Shown here piece after piece: positions 1 through 10,839 of a DNA stretch of 64,000 nt. Each line of letters begins with the position of its first letter. The first letter of the stretch is position 1. Source of the stretch: Cyclina sinensis (Eukaryota > Mollusca > Bivalvia > Venerida > Veneridae); the NCBI GenBank assembly GCA_012932295.1, contig JAAONU010000001.1:49883134-49947133 (forward strand), written 5' to 3'. A program made the position numbers and the translations under genes. The notes beneath the pieces are model-generated. The model was not told the origin of the DNA. It saw nothing but the letters and a program-made list of their open reading frames with translations, and ran no database searches.

Positions 1-387
1 CAGAAGATTCAAGGTTACTTTTTATTGCGTAATACACATTTAGCTTGCTACAAACATTTCAAACAGAAAATCAAAACAAGGTTTCATTACTCTACATTAA
101 CTTTTTCATGCATTCACACAAAATCAAGCAATATTTCAAGTATTATATAGACCACGGATTGTATTTTCAAACTTGTTGCTAGTTATGTCCAATACTAATT
201 ATACAAAACCCACATAGGAATACTAGATTTTAAAATGCCACTGTATGAAAAACATAAACCAAAGCTGATAGTTTAAATGATGTATTGCCTATTCTGCTAT
301 GTGATTATCATGACAAATATTGCAAAGGTAACGACAACCTAAGGGTACAAATTCTTTCTCGTCAGAAAAAAGAGAACAAGACAAAAA
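1..387. other. AT-rich sequence, no feature recognised
   Basis: No open frame, repeat or RNA gene was recognised here. The sequence is ordinary AT-rich intergenic or intronic DNA leading into the minisatellite. Confidence 0.6.
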
Positions 388-668
388 TAATTAAGTAAAT
401 TCAAAATGTTCAACCCTTCTTAATTATGTAAATTCACAATATTCCACTGTACATAATTATGTTCATAATTATGTGAATTCACAATGTTCCACTTTTCATA
501 ATTATGTAAATTCACAATATTCCACTGTTCATAATTATGTAAATTCACAATGTTCCACTTTTCATAATTATGTAAATTCACAATGTTCCACTTTTCATAA
601 TTATGTAAATTCACAATGTTCCACTTTTCATAATTATGTAAATTCACAATATTACACTGTTCATAATA
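388..668. repeat. 33-bp minisatellite, about 7-8 copies
   Basis: A unit built on CATAATTATGTAAATTCACA plus ATGTTCCACTTTT repeats head to tail with a 33-bp period. The first copy (about 388-420) is degenerate. A 12-bp partial unit interrupts the array near 453-465, and copies alternate between an ATGTTCCACTTTT and an ATATTCCACTGTT variant. Because 33 is a multiple of 3 and the unit lacks stops in one frame on each strand, the array reads open on both strands as an 11-residue periodic peptide. That is a by-product of the period and not evidence of a gene. Confidence 0.95.
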
Positions 669-1799
669 TGCTACTTAATCAGACAGAAAGAGCTAGGAGA
701 CCTTAAGGAGTTTTATGAAACTACTAAGATGCTGAAACAAACTATTGTCGGTTAACCAATTTTTTGACATAAATTACAGTGTTTTTTTGAAAAGGAAATG
801 AATCTTGGCAAGGCAACCTGTTTTTTCCCCACAAGTCTAAGACAGTCTTTGTACACACGTACACATGAGAATATACCAAATGATTGATGAAGAAATAAGA
901 GATTTGTTTTTGAAAAACAAAAACAGATTTATGCTTAATCAGACTAAAAATGACTTATTCTGTATCATATGTAATACAATTTCTTGTAAACAAATAAATT
1001 AGATTAAACACGAAATGATGCTTTTGTCTAAAATAAATCTGTATAAATTTAATATGGAGACTTAACGTTACGACAAGCATTATTGCTGTCTGTAAAATTA
1101 GCGTGATTCATGCGTTTTTCGCATAATAATACATAATAAATGGAATTTTGTCTGAAGCAATGCCATGCAGATCGACCAAGTTCTTGATACAAACGTCAGC
1201 TCACATTTATAAGCGCAATTGAGTATGAAAGTGCTAGATTAATATGCTAATCCTTTTCATGCAATATTAAAAGATTCCTTTGGGAAATCAAGAACGCGCT
1301 TCATCTAAAATTGAAAGCACAGTTAATTTTTCTTTCTATGCTGTTCAATTATCAATTATGATGTAGTCTGGATGTCTTTTTCTTGAGTGAAGGTCAGCAG
1401 CTTTCTCTTGTTTTCAACGACCGTGTATGGCAAACCGTAATCATCTATCTAATTTTGATGTTTTAAATGGCTGTGATGCCAACGGTTATTTCAATTCAAG
1501 TAAATTATCTAATTGCCCTTGCCCTCTATTTTGATTATTATTGTTATTTTATTGCCTGTACTGTACTTTTGTTGGTAAGTTATTATATGATAACGTATGA
1601 AAATGGGAAAATTCATTCATTTGACTTAATTAAGCGTGAAAAGTATGTTTATTTCGATTTTTTAACAGCACTCCTTTATGTAGGCCACTATTTCGTGGTT
1701 ACTCTGATTCAGACATATGTTTTTGAAAACACTTCCTAGTGAATTTTTTTTTCGTGGCACACTCAATGTATGATTGACCCATGATCGAAACAAATTGAC
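669..1799. other. No gene recognised; one weak 90-codon open frame
   Basis: AT-rich DNA. An ATG-started frame at 1467-1739 (+) encodes 90 residues with two hydrophobic stretches but matches no family I recognise. It contains a GTAAGT (about 1575) and a pyrimidine-rich TTTTTTAACAG (about 1657-1667) that could be splice signals. I do not call it a gene. Confidence 0.4.
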
Positions 1800-1825
1800 A
1801 GTACTTGCAAAACAACATCCTCACG

Positions 1826-1925
1826 TAAGTTCAAATCCCGCTTTCGATGATCTTCGATGGTCTTGTTTAAGATGTATTGCATCTTTATTTTACGAACTTT
1901 TATTTCTGTAAGATATCTTTGAACT
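1826..1925 (+). repeat. SINE 3' fragment (tRNA-derived family)
   Basis: The segment begins with a box-B-like GTTCAAATCCC (1829-1839) and continues through TCTTGTTTAAGATG, TGCATCTTT and TACGAAC. The same order of motifs occurs in the copy at 2,105-2,245, in the same orientation, so these are two members of one SINE. The 5' tRNA-like half with box A is not visible here, so this copy is truncated or strongly decayed. Confidence 0.55.
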
Positions 1926-2104
1926 TTCATTTACGCTGTCCGAGATAACCCCTCTTGGCTTAAGTTTAATTTTTTTTTTTAAAAATCATAAAATCTTTCA
2001 CGATTTCTGATATAAAAATAGACCACACCATTCGTCATCATTAATGATGACTGCTTCAGTTCATAACGACCTGTTATTGTACTGACAACTGCAACAGGGA
2101 ATCA

Positions 2105-2245
2105 ATCCTTGGAACGGTGGTCTAGAGCGTTAGTTTACGATGCGATAGATCCTGCGTTCAAATCCCATTTTTCTTGTTTTTTTTTCAAGATGAACTGCAT
2201 CTTTTTGTTACGAACATTCATATACGTAAAAATAAAATTACCTAT
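2105..2245 (+). repeat. tRNA-derived SINE with A and B boxes
   Basis: The head resembles a tRNA gene: a box A-like TGGTCTAGAGCG at 2118-2129 and a box B-like GTTCAAATCCC at 2156-2166, spaced as in pol III type 2 promoters. A non-tRNA body follows (TCTTGTTTTT, AAGATGAACTGCATC, TTACGAACATTCATATACG) that matches the copy at 1,826-1,925. It is not a functional tRNA gene, because the acceptor stem does not close. Calling it a SINE is inference from the head-plus-shared-body structure. Confidence 0.65.
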
Positions 2246-2542
2246 CGAATTAAATTGCTTTCCATTAGTAAAAGTACAAAATGATTTTCAACCTTAAGAA
2301 TGGAGCACTCTTATGTATTAAAATATATAAGGATGTTATTTCGGTTGCTTATTCATGTACTGATTATGTAACTAAATTTTGTGTAAGGATATTGTTGTTA
2401 TTAGTACGACAGAAACAGAAAAAATGTTGATTTCAAAATGTATTTAAAAGCGTCATGAATTGGTTTTCAGAAGTGAATCTCATGAACTTTAATCATAACT
2501 TGACTGAGTAAGAAAAAGAGCTAAGGCTGTATAAAAGATTAT

Positions 2543-3008
2543 TAATTAACTTTATAATATTGAACTAGATTCTGACCATGTTGTTGGCTTGATACAACCA
2601 AAGCCTCGCCAATAAAGCTCGAAACTCGGCCAATACGAAAAAAACACGGCCAATAAGTAAAAAGTCGGCCAATACGAGATTTAGCCAATCAGGATTCAGG
2701 AAAAACTCGGCCTTATATGAGCCTAGGATTTTCACCATGTTGGACGCCATTTTGAATATGCTTAGCCTTGTTTTTACATAAAAGTTTTTATCTCTTAAAA
2801 AGTTCAAAAAGTAGCAAAAAAAAGTTCGCGGAGACCCTGCGCTATCAATTTCACAGTGTTCAACTTTTCATTTAGTGATTTTCATATTTACCAAATATTA
2901 TGTTGCGCGGAAGTGAAAAGCAGACGGTCACAAGTTTTACCCTGTTATAAATTACGAGTTTTGGATTACTTAGTTTGATAATTGAACATAATATTATAAA
3001 GTTAATTA
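2543..3008. mobile_element. MITE-like segment with 19-bp terminal inverted repeats
   Basis: TAATTAACTTTATAATATT at 2543-2561 recurs as its exact reverse complement at 2990-3008. The enclosed 428 bp encode nothing recognisable but carry several dispersed CGGCCAATA words (about 2636-2680), a motif also found in the palindrome that follows. AT-rich arms could pair by chance, but 19 perfect bases argue for a real foldback or MITE structure. Confidence 0.5.
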
Positions 3009-3019
3009 TTAAATTGTCA

Positions 3020-3149
3020 TTAATTAGTCGAATTCATATTGGCTTTGTTATTGGGCTTCAGACGTCATATTGGCCTTCGGCCTTCGGCCTCAGGCCAATA
3101 CGACTGTCTTCAGCCCAATAACAAAGCCAATATGAATTCGACTAATTAA
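3020..3149. repeat. 130-bp palindrome with perfect 38-bp arms
   Basis: The left arm (3020-3057) starts TTAATTAGTCGAATTC and the right arm (3112-3149) is its exact reverse complement, ending GAATTCGACTAATTAA. The 54-bp centre is itself imperfectly palindromic (ATATTGGCCT ... AGGCCAATA) and contains short TTCGGCC repeats. It would extrude as a long cruciform or, if transcribed, a stem-loop of more than 50 bp. It lies 11 bp from the MITE-like segment and shares its GGCCAATA motif, so both may be parts of one foldback element. Confidence 0.9.
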
Positions 3150-6100
3150 TAACATTATATAACAAAATGCCTGCATGAATAATAGGTTAGTCGTTTGCAA
3201 GCTCGTATTAAAACAAAAAAAGAGAAATTTGTCAGACCTTGAAAACTGGCATTTTCACGAGACATGGCAATCTCCAATTTCGTGAATTTCACGATCAAGC
3301 AGCTTTGAGATTTCGAAAAGATCACTCGAATCTCGTAGAAAGCTGTTGAAAAAAACTGTTTTTCAATCCAATTAAAATAAAATTTTCTTTGATTTCCTAG
3401 AGGAAAACCTCAGAATTATTTTGCGTTGATTTATTTTCATATTACTGTTGAATCTAATTTCAAAATAATTTATTTTAACTGCAACATGAAAAGGCGGAAT
3501 ATTGATATGCAATATTAAAAAAAAATGCTAGTGAAAACATCATGGGAAAATATAAAGAAAGAGATGCAACAATAAATGGCGAGCGTAAAATCTGAACGTA
3601 AGTGGCGTTTCCATCTTTGGATCAAATAAGTAAATGAGAGTGTAATCGAACCAGACATAAACTAATTACTTTCAATGATTTTAGTGTCCAAAGAAGAGAG
3701 AGTTCTTTAGAAAAAATAAAAACAACAACAATGACAAAAAACAACAAAAAAATTGCCTTAAAAATGCTTTTATAAAAAAATAAACATCATGCTCTATCTA
3801 GGGGATTAAAACTAAAAATATCTTCTCACTGGGATCTGCTTCAGTTCATAACTGGTTTAACACTCCGAATTAAATAAACCTAATTTCCTCTACAGCTGAA
3901 TTCTGAAGGAAAACTTACTTAGTTTTAAAAATATCTCAGTGCAGTTCAACAGAATTCAAAATTCATAACGGAACAATTATGTCTTTGTACATGTCATTCA
4001 CTTGTGCATGAAGAAACAGCAGTGTGAAATATTTCTTCTGACTGAGCTTTTGTTGAAAAATCAGCAGTGTTCTGATGTCTGTCATAAGATCAATTATTTT
4101 CTGTACTATTTCTTCATGTGCAGGAAAATGAAAAACTTGCACTTACTTCGTAATGTGTATTTTCGATCGAACTGCATTATATATGTGTAAAACGGTAACA
4201 ATTTCGGATAATTAAATCGTAAACAAATAGCCATTTTTGTGCTAAACTGGATGTGGATGCCGAGTGGAGAATTTGACGAATTTACAAAGGTAAATACCGG
4301 TTAATATCACCAGTGTGGGTTGAATTAAAATATCTCTGTAAGACAAGAATGTTTTCTTTATATTATGTAAAATTGCTATGATTCATGCAGCATGTAGGCA
4401 TAGCTTTACAAAGAAGGGCTTATATTGCTCACCTCACTCACAGAACAGCAATTCCAGTCAAGGAAATCCAGCTAAAAACATCATATTCAGTCTTCCAAAA
4501 TACGTTCACCTAAGGACCCTTACTAGATTTTATACTGTGTGACTATCATTTTGATTAGTAACCAGAGACTACAGAGAAGTCAACGGCTATGTTTTATATG
4601 CTTCGACCAAAACGCAACAATTCACACAGCAATTCATATTTGATATGTACTTAAGCGAATGGTACATGATGTGACAGTACATTCCCCAACTGTTATATTT
4701 TTAATGCAAAAGAAATAAACCTTAAACCATTGTAAATGCTTGCAGTAAAATAGGATTAAACAATTATATACCTCAAACAACTGTCAATCTTTTCATAATT
4801 AACTGCTATGTAACCTTCAGTTAATAAATTTTATCTGTTTAAATCAAATATGTGACTACAATACATCACAAACTTGTTGGTGCAAAATATGAAACATTTA
4901 AAAATGTCTGCTGTAAGTGAATGTCTAATGCTGAATGACCAACACAGACCAGACTGGTCAGTTGTCACTTGACTGATTCGAGTAAGATCTTAACCCATGA
5001 GGGAGGACCATTTTCCCGCCAATTCATTATCACTTCTCCTGTACACCTATATAGAGTTTTATTCAAGTTAAGCCAAGTACAGTCAAACAAGAGGCGATAC
5101 ATTCAATGACATGCCATTTCTTTACTTTGATTGATTGACTTGTTGATTGTATTATAATTTCGCCGTAAATCAGATTTGCATAAAAGTACTGCAAAGTGGA
5201 TTAATTTCATAGTGCAGTATTGTTGCTTTTTAGCACTGCTTCTTCGAAGGACATATTTATTGCCTCCAGTAAAAACGTTTGTTAATAATATGGTGATTTT
5301 TCCTAAAATAAAGATAGCAAGTCGTCACAGACAAATTGGCAAATTCCTTGTAAAAATGTTTTTTATAACTTGTTTTTGATTCTTGAAATATATCATGAAC
5401 AGACTACATGCTACATGTTATTCAAGTAGTTTCTATATGTGATCAAAATAACAAAAACTATGAGTTGCATTTAAAGGCAAAAAGGTATAATTAATGATTT
5501 TTTCATTAATATGTTTCCTTATTTTAGTTTGATAAAAACAAATTCTTCCAAATGAAACGTTTTGTTAATTTCGTCTTTCCTACGCACAGATTAATGCATT
5601 AACATTAATCAAAGGGCGTCCCATAGAAAACAAAGCCGTCGGAATAATGGTTAGTTATATTATTATTCTAATACATCTACAAAAATACCTACCTAGACGA
5701 CTCACAGTAACAGTAAAAAATAATGAGAGCTTTCCATCAACCAGTGTCGCGCATTTCATACAGAATGATTGGAGTAGTCAAGAACAACAGTGACAACTAT
5801 CAATTTGTGAGAATAATGGGTCTGCAAAATCCAATCGACAAAATTCGAGGATTTTGATGTTGCGTATTTCAACAATACAGCACTACCATGCTAAGCTCTT
5901 CTCTCATTATATACACTACATAACATTTAACCTCTACATGGCCTTTTTATAAAAATCATCATGTTATTTCACAATGCCAATGGTAACGAAAGGCGTGTTT
6001 ATATAAAAGTGTTTAGCTTGCCCCCCTCCGCCCCCCCCAAATTTTTTATTGAAAGAATTAAACCATCAAACCATAAATTGAAAGCGTGACAAGGTTCTTC

Positions 6101-8924
6101 CACGTTTTGATATTCACTTAATCAAGCATAAATGAGCCTTCTTTATTACTCGTTCAACTTATTAAAAGAGCTGTAACATCAGCTGGTGCAGTTAAATGTA
6201 TAAGGTAAAATATATAGGTACTTTCTAGACACATCATGCTAATTTGTTTACATCTACATAAGATTTATCTGAGGTCTAAATAGCTCTGTTAGAATCCATT
6301 AGCTTCATTTCTTCTAGGAAATCAATCTCCCTATGTTAGTTATGAAAAATCTTCAATATGTAAACAGAAATTGCCACATAAACATTAAGTTTCATTTGAA
6401 TACTTTCTCCTTTATTTTTATACATGTTCAACAAAACGTGTTAAAAGCATTTCCCTACAAGAGTGCCGCAGCGAGGAGCAATAACACACCCAAAGGATGC
6501 ACATCTTAATTGGAAATGGCTGAAATGAGTTTTGGTGTAGTTACTTTTTTCTATTTTGTCTATTAATTTATTTAATGGAATATTGGTTCAAAACTGCAGA
6601 AGTGGTTAACTTCAAAAGGATACATGTATTACAATATGAATATTTCATACCAGAGGTCACATAACTGCAAGAATCATGGTTTGATCCTCACCTTCACATA
6701 CTCTTTGAACTAATAATGTGTATTAATTTTTTGTTTCAGTCGAATTAAATCTGTTGAGTTAGTTTACTTCACCAAGTAACCTATTTATTACTTTTAGTAC
6801 AAAGTATCCTTGTAAACAACCGCTAACATATATAATAGATAGACAACTCTAAATTTTATGTTCCGAAATAGAATTTCAAGTGTCATAGAGGATATTTGGT
6901 TTCTTTTCTGTGTGAGATCAAAGAGTTTGTGTGCAAAAAAAAAAAAAAAATCTATTTATTTCATACTTTCCTGATTCTTTTTCTAAAAAAAACAACAAAC
7001 AAACCCGTTGTGCACTCCCAATGTTTACTACTGTCTGCACGTGCGAGAGATTATTCAAATAGAACCAAGAAAAACGATAAAATAAATGGTAGCCTGCTTA
7101 CTTTGTCGTGACTTTCATATTCTGTAAGACAAAGAGTCAACAATATCATTTCCTGATTCAAATTGATACAGCTAAATAATATAGAAATGTTAGCATCAGC
7201 AATAAAATATATTCCTGCGCGTTCTGGATTTTGAAATGTCCACCATACGTTTTTCTGTGTCAGTTAATCGGTAAAACTACACTTTCATAGAAGTTAACGT
7301 TCCGTGTTTTTTTCTGGATTACATAAGTGAAGTGGCGTGTTTTATGATTCATTTAATCGCAGGAATCAGGAGTTTCATCAATGTTAACAAGTTGGAAGAA
7401 CTCGTAGATAAATTTAGGCATATGTAGAATAAAACAACGGGAATGCATCGCAGTTTTCTGGCACCTTCCGAAAACACTATTTTATGATCTTACATAGAAA
7501 ACGGTCCATGTGGTAAGTATAATGTCTGTACTCAATAAATGCATCGAAATTCAATGCAACTGTTGTCGTTTAATACTCTTCCTTGCGATTTTTGAATCGT
7601 TTTCCATGACGTGTTGTTGTTGCAGACAGGTAATTATCTGTTACCTAACGACACATACGTGCTATAAACAGTCTCTTGTTCTTACAAAATTTTTGGCGCG
7701 GGGACTACATTTGTTGTTTTTCACCCCAAGGCAAGATTGCAAAAAACAACTGTAATTGTGATGAAAGCATAAAGTATATACTCAATAAATGATACATTGT
7801 CAAATTCAAATGAAGAATCATTATCAAATCTTAAGGTATTAGCCTAAAAAGTCTAGATTCTTCAGGCCTTCTGTTTATTTTTACAAGTTTAAACTTTTTT
7901 GTAGTTGTATGCAGACGACCTTTTTGTTGTTTTGTTGTTTGTTTACCTACATGTACATTGCTTGTAAATGAACAAAGGGAAGTTTTTGTGTAGATAATAG
8001 AGTGGGCAAGCACTTTGGGGGGAAAAAGTAGTACAGCACAGCGTAAATTATCTTTTGTAAAGTTCGCTAGTGGTTTATCACAATATTATTTACTGTTATA
8101 CACAGTAAAACACTGGAAAGTATGAAATAAAAACTGTTGTGACACAGCAAATTTACAGCTTCAGACAACAACTTTGACAAAAAAAGTCCTGCATTCAATC
8201 TGACATGAACCGTATCTTTGTATTCCATACGATATGATCAATGCTTACGTGGAAAGCACATTTATCAGATTGCCTGCTATCTCAAGCCTACAAGGGAGAA
8301 ATAATCGTGCCACATTGATTTTAGAGCAACGGATATAATAACTATTGTCATTTTATGCAATTATATGACTTTAAAATACAAACAATATCAATAAATGTTA
8401 CTTTATACGAGCAAAAGATTTTTCTGGACACCACTGTTTTTCGTTACTTAAATTGAACCAGCCGGTTTTACTTAAAGCTCACAAGACCAGAATAAAATGT
8501 AAATGGTTATGATTCCACTAATGAAGTACAAGGCATCTTCTTAACCTATTTACAAACGGCTTTTTAATTCTAATTTCATAAGTATGTTTATACCAATAAA
8601 TTCAGACTCGTTAACAGTGCAATTAACTGTCAAAATCTATTCATTAAACAGTGTTTCGGGAAAAATACCTCTAATGAATTTCGAATACACTAGTCTTAAG
8701 ATCACATAGAATTTCAGATCTTCGGATAAATTTATAAAGAATATTTTGTCTGAGAGAAATAGATCACTTTCGCAACACGGCAAAGACACATAGGTTTTTT
8801 TTTGCATTTAGTTTGATACGTGCAAATAAGACCAGACACATTTATAAAAATATGACGAAGTACTGCTAAGATATCTGTCTAAAGCAATCTTTATTCTAAA
8901 CGTCGATTCAAAGCCTGACACATA
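3150..8924. other. Long AT-rich non-coding stretch
   Basis: Only short, low-complexity open frames lie here, with no recognisable domain, splice pattern or codon bias. Homopolymer tracts occur, for example a C-rich CCCCCCTCCGCCCCCCCC near 6020-6040 and an A run near 6926-6940. It is most likely intergenic or intronic DNA. Confidence 0.55.
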
Positions 8925-10436
8925 TACTGACGGAAAAATATAACTGTGCACACTAAAATACTTAATATCTTTTATTAGGTATAAAATTATTTTAGCAGAT
9001 TTCTTTTGTGTAATTCACAAGGTAATCTTGTTTCAATAATACTGCTTTTCGCGAGTTGCACGTGCAAAATTTATAGCCCGTAACGGTCGCGCTTTTTACG
9101 TGTTTCTTTATGTTAACATCCTCGTACATGCTGTTTCGAGTTATTTTAACCGTCAAATTTTAGTGAGCTACCCAGCAGTTCAGAAAAACACCTTCATTTG
9201 GATTTTAAGTCTTTGAAGACAATGCCACGCATCTCAGAAAATGATCGCCTACGTGCCGTCGGTATGCTCCAAGCAGGCATTGCTCAAAATGCGGTTGCGC
9301 AGCGTTTTGGTGTTCACCGAAACACCATATCAGCACTTTGGCGACGATTTCAGCAACGTGGCAACGTCCGTGATCTACCACGTCCAGGGCGTCCACGTGT
9401 GACGTCAATCCGTCAAGACAATTATATCCGGCTTACACACCTACGGAATCGATTTCAACCGGCCACATTAACAGCACGAACAATTTCTGGCTTGAGACCT
9501 ATCAGTGGACGAACTGTTAGAAACCGATTAAGAGAGCACAGCATTACTCCACGACGTCCTGCGATACGTCCTACTCTTCTCTTACGTCATCGACAACGTC
9601 GACGTCAGTGGTGCAGACAGTATCTAAGGCTTCCAAGAGCATATTGGAATAATGTTCTGTTTACTGACGAGTCGCGGTTTCACTTAGAAAGTTCGGACGG
9701 ACGAGTTCGTGTATACAGGCGTCGCGGAGAACGTTACTTGGATCCCTGTGTTTTTCAACGTCAACGTTTTGGTGGTAGTGGGTCGATAATGGTTTGGGGA
9801 GGTATCTCATCTCAAGGCAGGACCCAGCTTGTAATTGTCCGTGGCAATTTAACGGGTGTTCGTTACAGAGATGAGATTGTCATACCCCACGTGCTGCCAT
9901 TTCTTCAACGTCAAGGGCGTAACATGACGTTTCAACAAGACAACGCTCGGCCACATGTAGCACGTGTAGTTACCGGGTTTCTGGCTCAGCAAAACGTGAG
10001 TGTCTTACCCTGGCCCGCTGTTTCACCAGATCTTTCACCAATTGAGCACGTTTGGGATGAGATGAAGAGACGCCTCCGTCAAAGACGTAACCAACCTCTC
10101 ACGCTGGACCAACTAGCGCAGACATTGGTCAACATCTGGAACACCATTCCACAGGCAGTTATCGCCAACTTAGTTGCCTCTATGCCTCGTCGCTGTCGTG
10201 CTTGCTTGAACGCCAATGGAGGCCACACACGATACTGACCTTGTGAAATCAGATTTCATACCTGTCAACTTCTGCGCCTTGTTACTGTAAAAATTGTTTT
10301 ACATGATGAAGTGTTTGTATTGATTGTTAGAAATAAAACGTTGATTGGCTAATTTGCAAAGTTTTATGTTCCTATTCGTAATATTAAAAAAAATTCTATA
10401 CCTTGAAGTATGCACAGTTATATTTTTCCGTTAGTA
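8925..10436 (+). mobile_element. Complete Tc1-like DD34E transposon, 1,512 bp
   Basis: The ends are inverted repeats: TACTGACGGAAAAATATAAC begins at 8925, and the reverse complement of the right end reads TACTAACGGAAAAATATAAC. The match continues through CTGTGCA for about 27 bp with one mismatch, then resumes further in (AGGTATA) after roughly 20 extra bases on the left. Both ends are flanked by TA (8923-8924 and 10437-10438), the target site of Tc1/mariner elements. One uninterrupted transposase gene fills the centre. The high TIR identity and intact ORF suggest a young, possibly active element. Confidence 0.93.
9222..10238 (+). CDS. Tc1-like transposase, intact (copy 1)
   Basis: This is a 338-residue DDE transposase that would cut and paste the surrounding element at TA sites. 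ATG at 9222 (MPRISEND) is chosen as the start; the frame is open to a TTG at 9198 but has no earlier ATG. Residue numbers here count from that TTG. The N-terminus has a helix-turn-helix (about 14-52, AVAQRFGVHRNTISALW), a GRPR linker motif at 64-67, and a second HTH (about 70-118) for TIR binding. The catalytic core has D157 (VLFTDESRF), D248 (FQQDNARPH) and E283 (SPIEHVW), with 34 residues between the last two, so DD34E. The glycine-rich GGSGSIMVWGG motif and the C-terminal GGHTRY are typical of the family. No frameshift or stop is present, and length is normal. It is the reference copy for 62,432-63,469. Confidence 0.96.
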   Translation: MPRISENDRLRAVGMLQAGIAQNAVAQRFGVHRNTISALWRRFQQRGNVRDLPRPGRPRVTSIRQDNYIRLTHLRNRFQPATLTARTISGLRPISGRTVRNRLREHSITPRRPAIRPTLLLRHRQRRRQWCRQYLRLPRAYWNNVLFTDESRFHLESSDGRVRVYRRRGERYLDPCVFQRQRFGGSGSIMVWGGISSQGRTQLVIVRGNLTGVRYRDEIVIPHVLPFLQRQGRNMTFQQDNARPHVARVVTGFLAQQNVSVLPWPAVSPDLSPIEHVWDEMKRRLRQRRNQPLTLDQLAQTLVNIWNTIPQAVIANLVASMPRRCRACLNANGGHTRY

Positions 10437-10839
10437 TATATAAGTTTCGTTTACATAATCAATCAAAGGGCAAGTTAAAATCATACGGGTTTAGCTGTAT
10501 AAGACATTTCCAGACATAAACATTTATTGTAGGAAAGTTCAGCTTAAACTTTTGAATAAAGGTGGTACGGACAAATTTTGACACATAGCATGACGAGATA
10601 TTCTTGTTGCTCATATCAGTATATAAAGCTTATATGTCTTAGATAATATTTACCTTTATTTTTGCACTAAGTAAGTTAAAGAAAAAGAGTAAAAGGTTGC
10701 CGTTATCTCTCTATCTAGCAGTATCAGTAATTACGTGTCCTCTATAGCATATTTATAGCATCAGAATAAAACCACAACATTAACTTTTTTGTTTGCATCA
10801 GATGCAGCGGTTTTGCATTATATATGCGACGTGCTTTTC
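10437..10839. other. No feature recognised
   Basis: AT-rich spacer between the Tc1 element and the first copy of the duplicated block. The exact left edge of the block is uncertain. A stretch near 8,417-8,460 resembles the sequence just before the second copy (about 20,250-20,285), so the original block may have started further left. Confidence 0.4.

Noticed and set aside
420..706. Overlapping periodic ORFs on both strands
   Set aside because: They are the 33-bp minisatellite read in a stop-free phase.
1467..1739. ATG-started 90-codon frame with hydrophobic stretches and splice-like sites
   Set aside because: No family recognised, AT-rich codons produce hydrophobic residues by chance, and the putative splice sites would remove part of an otherwise open frame.
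2105..2175. A functional tRNA gene
   Set aside because: A and B boxes are present but no closing acceptor stem is seen; a SINE head fits better.
9205..9408. Minus-strand ORF within the transposase, repeated at 62,121-62,618
   Set aside because: Antisense shadow of the conserved transposase coding sequence.
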